From Bacteroidota bacterium (lineage in GTDB: Bacteria > Bacteroidota > Bacteroidia > Flavobacteriales > Flavobacteriaceae), in NCBI GenBank assembly GCA_023390775.1, contig JAEWCF010000045.1, positions 1-34,707 of the forward strand: 34,707 nucleotides of DNA, written 5' to 3'. This document shows positions 7,401 to 13,401 of the stretch, piece after piece. The notes beneath the pieces are model-generated. The model worked only from the letters and a program-made list of their open reading frames with translations. It made no database searches and was not told the origin of the DNA. The position numbers and the translations under genes were made by a program. Within the stretch, counting starts at the first letter, position 1; each line of letters opens with the position of its first letter.

Positions 7401-8949
7401 ACAGGTGATGTTGCTTTCGCAGAAACTGGCCAACTTTTCCAAGGGCGACGCCGACGTTCTGCGAAAAGCCATGGGTAAGAAGCAAAAGGACGTCCTGGAC
7501 AAGATGAAACCCAAGTTCGTCAACCAGGCGGTGGAGAACGGCCATCCGGCCGACAAACTCGAGAAAATCTGGAAGGATTGGGAGGCTTTCGCCGAATACG
7601 CCTTCAACAAATCGCACTCTACCTGTTACGCCTGGATTGCGTACCAAACGGCATATCTCAAGGCCAATTACCCCGCCGAATACATGGCGGCCGTGCTCTC
7701 GAACAACATGAGCGATATCAAGCAGGTTTCGTTTTTCATGGAGGAGTGCAAGCGGATGGGGCTTCAGGTTTTGGGCCCCGACGTCAACGAATCCTTTTAC
7801 AAGTTTACTGTAAACGAAAATTACGCGATCCGGTTTGGGATGGGCGCCGTCAAAGGCGTGGGCAATGGCGCAGTGCAAACCATTGTAGAAAACCGGAAAG
7901 CAGGAAAATACAAGTCGATTTTCGATCTGGCCAAACGGGTCGATCTACGGGCGGCTAATAAAAAGTCATTTGAAAATTTGGCCCTGGCGGGCGGCTTTGA
8001 TTCCTTTACCGATACGCACCGCGCCCAATATTTCCACGACGAGGGCGACGGAATTACCTTTTTGGAGAAGGCCGTCAGATACGGCGCGAAGTTCCAGGAG
8101 AATGAAAATTCGGCGCAGGTGAGCCTTTTTGGCGAGGCCAGCGAGGTGCAGATTCCCGAACCGGTCGTGCCGCCCTGCGAAGACTGGAGCACGATGGAAA
8201 AACTGGCACGCGAGAAGGAAGTGGTGGGAATTTACATTTCGGGGCATCCGCTTGACGATTTCAAATACGAGATGAAACACTTTTGCACCGTCAAGCTCGA
8301 TGCGCTCAAAAACCTGGAGCAGTATGTCAACAAGAATTTGACCTTTGCCGGCATTGTGACCGATATGCAATACCGTACGGCCAAAAATGGCAAGGACTGG
8401 GGCATGTTTACGCTGGAAGGTTTCGAGGAAAGCCATGATTTCAGGATTTTTGACGAGGATTACCTCAAATTCCGGCACTTTTTGGCACCGAACCGGTTCC
8501 TGTATTTCCGCGTAATGGTCAAGGATGGTTGGGTCAATAAGGAAACGGGAAAACGATCGGAGCCGCGGATCCAATTTCTGGAGGTCAAGCAATTGCAGGA
8601 CGTATTGGCCACGCAGGCCAAGAAGCTCACCCTTAATTTAAATATCCACGATATCAAAAACGAATTTGTCCACGACCTCAACCACCTTTTCCAACAAAAC
8701 AGGGGCGATGTCCCGGTAGTGTTTGAAGTGCTCGAGCTTGAAAAAATCATCAAGAAGGCGCCGTTGGCCGAAGCTCCCCTTCCGACGGACAACCCTGATG
8801 AAATACCCGAGGAAATCATGGTTGCCGAATCGGAGGAAATAAAGGTTGTCACCAAACTCTCAATGCCCAGCCGGAAACTCCGGGTAAAAGCGGGCACCGA
8901 ACTGCTCAAGGAACTGGAGCGCATGGATGTGAGGTTCAGGTTTAATTAA
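4459..8949 (+). CDS. dnaE: DNA polymerase III subunit alpha with N-terminal 3'-5' exonuclease domain
   Basis: Replicative polymerase, 1496 residues. Residues 1-190 are a DnaQ-like (DEDDh) exonuclease: DTETTG (Asp6, Glu8), a QNVGFDINIL Exo II segment, and His170/Asp175 in HNASADVEAT. A PHP domain starts near residue 256 (HLHNHTQFSV). The palm carries GPGRGSAAGS near 648 and the catalytic acidic motif PDIDIDFDD with Asp691, Asp693 and Asp695. Near residue 1220 QVSLFG fits a sliding-clamp binding motif, and an OB fold follows (LTFAGIVTDMQ). E. coli DnaE is about 1160 residues; the extra length is the exonuclease. Long DnaE of this sort is known in Flavobacteriia. Proofreading is thus fused to synthesis, as in Gram-positive PolC, though the domain order differs from PolC. 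Monocistronic. Confidence 0.96.
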   Translation: MYLIFDTETTGLPKRYDAPISDSANWPRCVQLAWQLHDENGNLLEHFDCLVKPEGFNIPYDSERVHGISTELALRDGIPLAESLSKFKDAMARAQYLVGQNVGFDINILGAEFYRLGIESEITSMPVLDTCTECTADILKLPGGRGGKFKLPTLTELHQYLFGQPFSEAHNASADVEATARCFLELLRRQAFTKEELDLPQDYYDRYNLENPAPIQLIGLKHINLRAASEALRQSLKTDVDQPVSAPAGSLEGAPFAHLHNHTQFSVLQSTISVPALVKAAVKHKMPAVAMTDHANLMGAFHFVKEVTSHNKSAEAKNKALVEAGESPSETVLKAIVGCEFYVCDDHRDKTRKDNGYQIVFLAKNKRGYHNLAKMSSIAYTDGFYYVPRIDRSVVQQYKEDLIVLSGNLGGEIPNKILNMGEHQAEEALHWWKAEFGDDFYIEVMRHGQEDEDRVNESLVPMARRNGVKIIATNNIFYIDKEDANAHDILLCVRDGEKQATPIGRGRGYRYGLPNQEYYFKDADSMKSLFANLPEAILSIGEVIDKIEPYELSRGVLLPKFDIPEEFVVAEDADGGKRGENKYLRHLTYEGARKRYPELIAQTDAERIKEITERIDFELLTIENSGYPGYFLIVQDFIAAAREMGVSVGPGRGSAAGSVVAYCLGITNIDPLEYNLLFERFLNPDRVSLPDIDIDFDDEGRGSVMDYVIKKYGSKQVAQIITYGTMAAKSSIKDTARVLDLPLFEAEKISKLIPNTMSLAKIFSLDRDKLKAALRQEDFDRVRELISLAEENDLGATTIRQAKVLEGTLRNTGIHACGVIITPDDITNFVPVATAKDSDLFVTQFDNSVVESAGLLKMDFLGLKTLTLIKDTVKLVKYRTGKQLDPDKFPIDDLKTYELFQRGETVGIFQYESPGMQKYMKELKPTVFGDLIAMNALYRPGPIAYIPSFIKRKNGEEEITYDLPACEELLKDTYGITVYQEQVMLLSQKLANFSKGDADVLRKAMGKKQKDVLDKMKPKFVNQAVENGHPADKLEKIWKDWEAFAEYAFNKSHSTCYAWIAYQTAYLKANYPAEYMAAVLSNNMSDIKQVSFFMEECKRMGLQVLGPDVNESFYKFTVNENYAIRFGMGAVKGVGNGAVQTIVENRKAGKYKSIFDLAKRVDLRAANKKSFENLALAGGFDSFTDTHRAQYFHDEGDGITFLEKAVRYGAKFQENENSAQVSLFGEASEVQIPEPVVPPCEDWSTMEKLAREKEVVGIYISGHPLDDFKYEMKHFCTVKLDALKNLEQYVNKNLTFAGIVTDMQYRTAKNGKDWGMFTLEGFEESHDFRIFDEDYLKFRHFLAPNRFLYFRVMVKDGWVNKETGKRSEPRIQFLEVKQLQDVLATQAKKLTLNLNIHDIKNEFVHDLNHLFQQNRGDVPVVFEVLELEKIIKKAPLAEAPLPTDNPDEIPEEIMVAESEEIKVVTKLSMPSRKLRVKAGTELLKELERMDVRFRFN

Positions 8950-8952
8950 TAG

Positions 8953-9004
8953 GAACGTCGACCCGAAACCGCAGGGCGAACTGTGGGAAGCGCTAGCGAA
9001 GTAA
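8953..9004 (-). repeat. Dispersed hairpin element, family H2 copy 2
   Basis: On the minus strand this matches 3151-3200 closely: TTTACTTCGCTA, GCGCTTCC, CAGTTCGCCCTGCGG, TTCGGGTCGACGTTC. The hairpin is partly eroded (GCCC-TGC-GG). It starts three bases after the dnaE stop codon. Confidence 0.65.
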
Positions 9005-9054
9005 ATATCAAACTCGCTGACTAATGAGAATAAGCAGCTTATGGTTCCCCTGGC

Positions 9055-9815
9055 CGGCAGTTTGACAGGCGCGCCCCATCCACCGCCCGACAAGGTCGCG
9101 ATCGGCACGACAATCACACGACGGAAAAACCGTCGAAAAACGTAATGTTGAGAGTCTGTAAAGTCCTCCTAAATTCAAGTGCTCAGTTGTCCGCATCTAA
9201 ATTGACGGCTGACAGCAGATAGCTGATCGCTATTGGTGATGACTGACGACAGAAACCAGACAGACGCGCCCCACCCACCACCCGACAAGGTCGCGATCGG
9301 CACGATAATCACACGACGGAAAAACCGTCGAAAAACGTAATGTTGAAAGTCTGTAAAGTCCTCCTAAATTCAAGTGCTCAGTTGTCCGCATCTAAATTGA
9401 CGGCTGACAGCAGATAGCTGATCGCTATTGTTGATGACTGACGACAGAAACCAGACAGGCGCGCCCCACCCACCGCCCGGCAAGGTCGCGATCGGCACGA
9501 CAATCACACGACGGAAAAACCACCGCAATATGTAAAGTTGAGAATCTGTAAAGATTCCCTGAGATGAAGTCTTCCAGTTGCCCACAATTCAAAATGACGG
9601 CTGAGTGCTGACAGCTGACCGCTATTGCTGATGACTGGCAACAGCAACCGGACAGGCGCGCCCCACCCACCGCCCGACAAGGTCGCGATCGGCACAACAA
9701 CATACTACGGAAAAACCACCGTAAAGCGTAAAGGTAGAAAGTCTATAAAGCTCCTACGAATTGAATTCAGTCCGCATGAAACTGACGGCTGAGTGCTGAC
9801 AGCTGATTACTTTCG
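9055..9815. repeat. Tandem array of about four 195-bp units
   Basis: The landmark CAAGGTCGCGATCGGCAC begins at 9091, 9286, 9481 and 9678, so the period is 195, 195 and 197 bases. Each unit has a GGCGCGCCCCACCCACCGCC block, a segment ACGACGGAAAAACC (in units 1 and 2 a GACGG-AAAAA-CCGTC hairpin), a GTAAAGTTGA...TGTAAAG segment and a GCTGACAGCTGA-type end. Units 1 and 2 are most alike; units 3 and 4 share variants. Between the array and trxA (9816-9927) I see nothing recognisable. The whole 8950-9959 gap holds no convincing gene. Confidence 0.85.
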
Positions 9816-9927
9816 CAACAACGACAGATGTGCCGGATCTCAAAACTCATTACTAAAAACTCAAAACGCCCTGATACCCCTATAACCAAAACCAATGTGG
9901 TTAACAGGAATTTATAATTATAATGCC

Positions 9928-9935
9928 TAAATTTG
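9928..9935 (+). promoter_or_regulatory. -7 box of trxA
   Basis: TAAATTTG, an exact TAnnTTTG match, 24 bases before the ATG at 9960. Confidence 0.6.
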
Positions 9936-9959
9936 TGCGGCAAACATAAAACGAATATC

Positions 9960-10277
9960 ATGGCACAAACAATAACAGACGCAACATTCGAGGATGTGGT
10001 CTTGAAATCGGATAAACCGGTAATGGTGGACTTTTGGGCAGCGTGGTGCGGACCGTGCCGCATGGTGGGCCCGATCATCGACCAGATCAGCGAAGAATTT
10101 GACGGCAAAGCGGTAGTAGGGAAAGTGGACGTGGATGCGAATCAGGAATTCGCGGCCAAATACGGCGTGCGCAATATCCCGACGGTATTGGTGTTTAAGA
10201 ACGGTGAGGTTGTTGGCCGTCAGGTTGGCGTTGCCCCCAAGCAAACCTATGCCGATTCGCTTAACGCGGTCCTTTAA
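9960..10277 (+). CDS. trxA: Thioredoxin
   Basis: A 105-residue cytoplasmic thiol-disulfide oxidoreductase. The active site WCGPC (residues about 29-33) sits after VDFWAAWC, and the cis-proline region NIPTVLVFKNGE is intact near residue 72-83. Length and fold match classical TrxA. It reduces disulfides in enzymes such as ribonucleotide reductase, methionine sulfoxide reductase and peroxiredoxins, taking electrons from thioredoxin reductase, which is not in the window. The start at 9960 (MAQTITDATFED) is preferred over an in-frame alternative start upstream because it gives the usual N-terminus and lies downstream of a promoter box. It has its own terminator. Confidence 0.97.
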   Translation: MAQTITDATFEDVVLKSDKPVMVDFWAAWCGPCRMVGPIIDQISEEFDGKAVVGKVDVDANQEFAAKYGVRNIPTVLVFKNGEVVGRQVGVAPKQTYADSLNAVL

Positions 10278-10296
10278 TGACAGAATATAGATTTGG

Positions 10297-10322
10297 AACC
10301 GGCTTTTGGCCGGTTTTTTTTT
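10297..10322 (+). terminator. Terminator after trxA
   Basis: Perfect AACCGG/CCGGTT stem (10297-10302, 10310-10315), seven-base loop, then a long T-run. Confidence 0.9.
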
Positions 10323-10365
10323 GCCAAATAATACTGGGCAGCGCCGCCTTTCCCGCAGAGTGCGA

Positions 10366-10450
10366 CAGGGATGGAAGCGGCAGCCTTTTGGAAGGCCTCG
10401 CACGTCTCCAAGAGCAGTGAGGCCTCAAAAGCTATAGCGGACAGCCCGGC
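10366..10450 (+). repeat. Dispersed hairpin element, family H1 (TTTT...AAAA type), copy 2
   Basis: AGGGATGGAAGCGGCAGCC, then arms TTTTG (10386-10390) and AGGCCTC (10393-10399) pairing with GAGGCCT (10419-10425) and CAAAA (10426-10430), then AGCGGACAGCCCGGC. The outer flanks match 32905-32992 almost exactly, while the stem sequence is different and still fully paired. Confidence 0.75.
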
Positions 10451-10479
10451 CGTTCGCCCAAATCGCTATCTTTACACAT

Positions 10480-11406
10480 ATGAAGATCGAATCACAGTTA
10501 GAGAAAATTTCCAGCTTCGGGCATCTGGAACTTTTGGCCAACCAGGTGGTCGAGGGGTTTATTTCCGGCATGCACAAAAGTCCTTTTCACGGTTTTTCAG
10601 CGGAATTTGCCGAGCATAAAGTCTATAATTCAGGCGAGAGCACCAAGCACATCGACTGGAAGCTGTTCGCCAAGACCGATAGGCTATACACCAAGCGGTT
10701 TGAGGAGGAGACCAACCTGCGGTGCCACCTCATCCTGGACAATTCATCTTCCATGCATTACCCGAAACTCGAGGGCAACGAACCGTTTTACCATTCCAAG
10801 ATCGGTTTTGCGGTTTTGGCCTCGGCGGTGTTGATGAACCTTTTGAAGAAACAGCGGGATGCGGTCGGTTTGAGTATTTATTCGGACCAGTACGAGTATT
10901 ACGCGCCCGAAAAGGGGAGCGACCGCCACCATCGGATGCTGCTCAACAAACTCGAGGAATTATTGGAAAAACCGCGTTCGGCAAAAAAAACCGACACGGT
11001 GATTTTCCTGCACCAGATCGCCGAAAAGGTGCACCGCCGTTCCATGATCGTACTCTTTACCGATATGTTCCAGGATCAGGACGACGCCGCAATCTTCAAC
11101 GCGTTGCAGCACCTGAGGCACAACAAGCACAAGGTGGTGCTCTTCCATGTTTCGCATCAAAAGACCGAGCTGAAGTTTGACTTTGACAATGCGCCGCGCA
11201 AGTTCATCGATGTGGAGAGCGGCGAGGAAATCAATATTTTCGCCGATAACGTGAGGGAGTCCTACGAAAAGCAGGCGCGGGCCTATTACAAGAAAGTCGC
11301 GCTCAATTGCGCGCAGAACGGCATCCGGTATGTGGAGGTTCCGGCGGGGGACAGCTTTGACAAAGTGCTGATGACGTATCTGGTTGAGAAGCAGCGCTTC
11401 GGATAA
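10480..11406 (+). CDS. DUF58 domain protein (von Willebrand A-like)
   Basis: A 308-residue soluble protein of the DUF58 family. The family signature DRLYTKRFEEE precedes a vWA-like fold with a DxSxS metal-site motif, Asp87-Asn-Ser-Ser-Ser in LILDNSSSMHYP. Later strands include IVLFTDMFQD and a C-terminal RYVEVPAGDSFDKVL. DUF58 proteins usually act with MoxR-type AAA ATPases in protein or cofactor maturation, but no moxR is present in the window. A TATCTTTA box at 10467-10474, one mismatch from the consensus, ends only five bases before the ATG, so the transcript may be leaderless; no -33 is visible. The gene is followed by a tRNA-Asp on the same strand. Exact function unknown. Confidence 0.87.
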   Translation: MKIESQLEKISSFGHLELLANQVVEGFISGMHKSPFHGFSAEFAEHKVYNSGESTKHIDWKLFAKTDRLYTKRFEEETNLRCHLILDNSSSMHYPKLEGNEPFYHSKIGFAVLASAVLMNLLKKQRDAVGLSIYSDQYEYYAPEKGSDRHHRMLLNKLEELLEKPRSAKKTDTVIFLHQIAEKVHRRSMIVLFTDMFQDQDDAAIFNALQHLRHNKHKVVLFHVSHQKTELKFDFDNAPRKFIDVESGEEINIFADNVRESYEKQARAYYKKVALNCAQNGIRYVEVPAGDSFDKVLMTYLVEKQRFG

Positions 11407-11443
11407 ACAACCCTGTTAAAAAATAATTTTTTGTGCCGAAAGA

Positions 11444-11474
11444 TTTGCAATAATGAATTCTTGCCCTATATTTG
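11444..11474 (+). promoter_or_regulatory. Promoter of tRNA-Asp
   Basis: TTTG (11444-11447), 19-base spacer, TATATTTG (11467-11474): a textbook Bacteroidetes housekeeping promoter. It is followed by CAACCGC. Confidence 0.85.
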
Positions 11475-11492
11475 CAACCGCAATTACAGCGA

Positions 11493-11566
11493 GGTTTGGT
11501 AGTTCAGTTGGTTAGAATACCTGCCTGTCACGCAGGGGGTCGCGGGTTCGAGTCCCGTCCAGACCG
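11493..11566 (+). tRNA. tRNA-Asp (GTC)
   Basis: A 74-nt cloverleaf. Acceptor GGTTTGG pairs with CCAGACC with one wobble; the anticodon stem CCTGC/GCAGG encloses loop CTGTCAC, giving anticodon GTC at 11527-11529; the T arm contains GGTTCGAGTCC. The discriminator is G, as expected for tRNA-Asp. CCA is not encoded. Confidence 0.95.
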
Positions 11567-11580
11567 CTAAAATTGGGAGA

Positions 11581-11607
11581 AGCACTTCAGATTGAAGTGC
11601 TTTTTTT
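11581..11607 (+). terminator. Terminator after tRNA-Asp
   Basis: Perfect AGCACTTC/GAAGTGCT stem, five-base loop, then seven T. Confidence 0.9.
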
Positions 11608-11691
11608 GAGAAAAGCATTAAACTTAGTTGTGTTGTTTCGAGGCGAAAGCCTCAGGTTTAGTAGTTAGACCAATGAAAAGCTTTCCATTAA

Positions 11692-11722
11692 TTTGGAGGG
11701 CTTTTTTGATTTTATACCTTTA
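11692..11722 (+). promoter_or_regulatory. Promoter of the zinc-ribbon methyltransferase
   Basis: TTTG (11692-11695), 19-base spacer, TACCTTTA (11715-11722), one mismatch from the -7 consensus. The ATG is at 11726, just three bases after the box, which suggests a leaderless mRNA. Confidence 0.6.
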
Positions 11723-11725
11723 GGG

Positions 11726-12352
11726 ATGAATTGTCCGCTATGCCGGGCCGAGGCTTTTTCCACCCTGCCCGGGCCCCACGTCTTTCACGACTGCCCCAAA
11801 TGCCGCGGAATTTTCAGGCCGGCCCAGCATCTGCCCAATCCCGACTTTGAAAAGCATCGCTACGAACTGCATCACAACGATCCTGCCGACGAGGGCTACC
11901 GAAAATTTGTCATGCCTTTATGCGACGCAATTTCCTCCACCTTTGATCCCGGACATCGCGGACTGGACTTTGGTTCGGGGACCGATTCGGCGGTAGGGGC
12001 CATCCTTAGGGAGCGCGGTTACGCGGTTGTGGAATACGATCCGTTTTTCTCGCCCGATACTTCAGCATTGGGACAGCAATACTCCTTTATCGCCTGTTGT
12101 GAAGTGATGGAACACTTCCATGATCCTGCCCGGGAATTCGCGCGGCTTTTCGGCCTGCTGCATCCAGGCGGCAAGCTGTTCTGCATGACGCATGTTTGGG
12201 AAGATTCGGGCGAATTCGCGAAATGGTACTACAAGAACGACCCTACGCATGTTTTTATCTACCGCCCGCAGACGATCAACTATATCCGGGAAACTTTTGA
12301 TTTCGAAGATGCACGCCACAATGGCAGGCTGATAACTTTTTCAAAGGGGTGA
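11726..12352 (+). CDS. Class I SAM-dependent methyltransferase with N-terminal zinc ribbon
   Basis: A 208-residue protein. Cys3-x2-Cys6 and Cys23-x2-Cys26 (CPLC and CPKC) form a likely zinc ribbon. A Rossmann methyltransferase fold follows: motif I GLDFGSGTDSAV near residue 87, an acidic VVEYDPFF strand, and ACCEVMEHFHDP, the motif IV region typical of Methyltransf_11/23-type enzymes. The substrate is unknown; proteins of this type can modify small metabolites, lipids or RNA, and nothing in the context decides. The ATG at 11726 starts directly with the zinc ribbon; a TTG start at 11693 would fall inside the promoter. The 3' end overlaps the convergent protease gene by 12 bases. Confidence 0.85.
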   Translation: MNCPLCRAEAFSTLPGPHVFHDCPKCRGIFRPAQHLPNPDFEKHRYELHHNDPADEGYRKFVMPLCDAISSTFDPGHRGLDFGSGTDSAVGAILRERGYAVVEYDPFFSPDTSALGQQYSFIACCEVMEHFHDPAREFARLFGLLHPGGKLFCMTHVWEDSGEFAKWYYKNDPTHVFIYRPQTINYIRETFDFEDARHNGRLITFSKG

Positions 12353-13285
12353 ATGCTTGCGGATCGTCCCGACCTTACGGCCGTTCCCGTTGACGATATC
12401 AGCTTTCGAGGTGATGTACAGATAATTGTAATTCTTGTCGTGCAGCATCAGTTTGTAACCGCGACGGTTGGAATCGGCCAGGCGCCCGATGACGTACAGG
12501 TTCCCGTTTTCGACATTGATGAGGTTGCCCTTGGTCGTGATGAAATACGATCCGGAGGCATCGGCACTGAAATACACGTCAAACGCAATGTATTTCTCGG
12601 CAATGGCTTCGCCCAATACCGGTTCGGTGCGAACCTCTGCGGGTTTGGTGATCGCCCTGGCCGATTTTTGAGCTTCCGCCGAAGGCCTTCCGCCCATCTG
12701 GTTGGTGGCGTTGTTCCATCCGCCCGCAATGGCCACAAGCCTGTCCTTTCGCGCCGGATGCGTATGTGAGGCCTTCAGCGAGGCAGCCACATTCATCGCG
12801 GCCTGCGCATCCTGAAGAGTGGCGCCCATCTTGGAAAGGACGAAGCCCGAGAATTCGTCGGCCTCGAGTTCGATCTCAGGCCTGCTCCCCTGCCCGTCTA
12901 TGGTGTGGCCGTTCAAATGGTGCCCGATCTCATGCGCGAGGATCGAAATGGCTGCCCAGTCGGTACCCGAAACCGAATTGATCGCGTTCATGAATTTCCG
13001 GTTGTAGAGAATGTACCGTTTGCCCTCCAGCACGACGGCAGCGGCATTGGGCACATTGGCCGCACGGATCTCAAAATTTGGCTTGAGGCCCACGACCTGC
13101 ATGATTTGGCGGATAACCTCGGTGGCGGTGTTGTCGGGTGCGGTCAGCGTAATGTCGCCCGCAATGTCCTCACCATAATAGCTGCAGGCGAAATGATCGT
13201 GCACCTGTGCGCCGGCGCCGGTAAGCACCAGCAGTGCCAAAAGCAGAAGGTTCCATCGGCTCAAAAGGGATTGCATCATCTTCAT
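12341..13285 (-). CDS. Secreted M48-like metalloprotease (HExxH)
   Basis: A 314-residue protein with a signal peptide (MKMMQSLLSRWNLLLLALL ending TGAGAQ). The zincin motif HEIGHH (HExxH) lies in ISILAHEIGHHLNGH, and the downstream ELEADEFSGF supplies a plausible third zinc ligand, as in M48 peptidases. A histidine-rich segment SLKASHTHPARKDRLVAI follows, as in M48-like proteins. The last 70 residues (AFDVYFSADASGSYFITT to the end) are a separate beta-rich region with strands such as NYLYITSKADIV. No membrane segment other than the signal is visible, so it is probably periplasmic or exported. The start at 13285 places the signal peptide at the N-terminus; another ATG eight codons upstream is possible. 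It overlaps tail to tail with the methyltransferase gene. Confidence 0.83.
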   Translation of the reverse strand: MKMMQSLLSRWNLLLLALLVLTGAGAQVHDHFACSYYGEDIAGDITLTAPDNTATEVIRQIMQVVGLKPNFEIRAANVPNAAAVVLEGKRYILYNRKFMNAINSVSGTDWAAISILAHEIGHHLNGHTIDGQGSRPEIELEADEFSGFVLSKMGATLQDAQAAMNVAASLKASHTHPARKDRLVAIAGGWNNATNQMGGRPSAEAQKSARAITKPAEVRTEPVLGEAIAEKYIAFDVYFSADASGSYFITTKGNLINVENGNLYVIGRLADSNRRGYKLMLHDKNYNYLYITSKADIVNGNGRKVGTIRKHSPL

Positions 13286-13401
13286 GAATTTACTTTGTAA
13301 CGCATGCATGCAATCATCGAGTATTCAATAACATTTATTTAGTATTTGATTATCAGTCGTCTAATAATTGCCGTAAATTGGTCTTCCTAAACCAATCTCT
13401 T

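Noticed and set aside
5164..8924. Several long minus-strand open frames inside dnaE
   Set aside because: They are shadows caused by the codon bias of a GC-rich gene; no recognisable domain, and dnaE is certain.
9370..9703. Minus-strand open frames over the 195-bp array, repeating a VIVVPIATLSGGGWGAPV-like peptide
   Set aside because: The period is a multiple of three, so any open frame repeats, but the copies break into three short frames with different starts, the last unit is shifted by two bases, and the peptide has no domain. Treated as non-coding repeat.
8950..9960. Replication origin near dnaE
   Set aside because: The repeats do not contain a cluster of TTATCCACA-type DnaA boxes, and no dnaA, dnaN or gyrB gene is adjacent.
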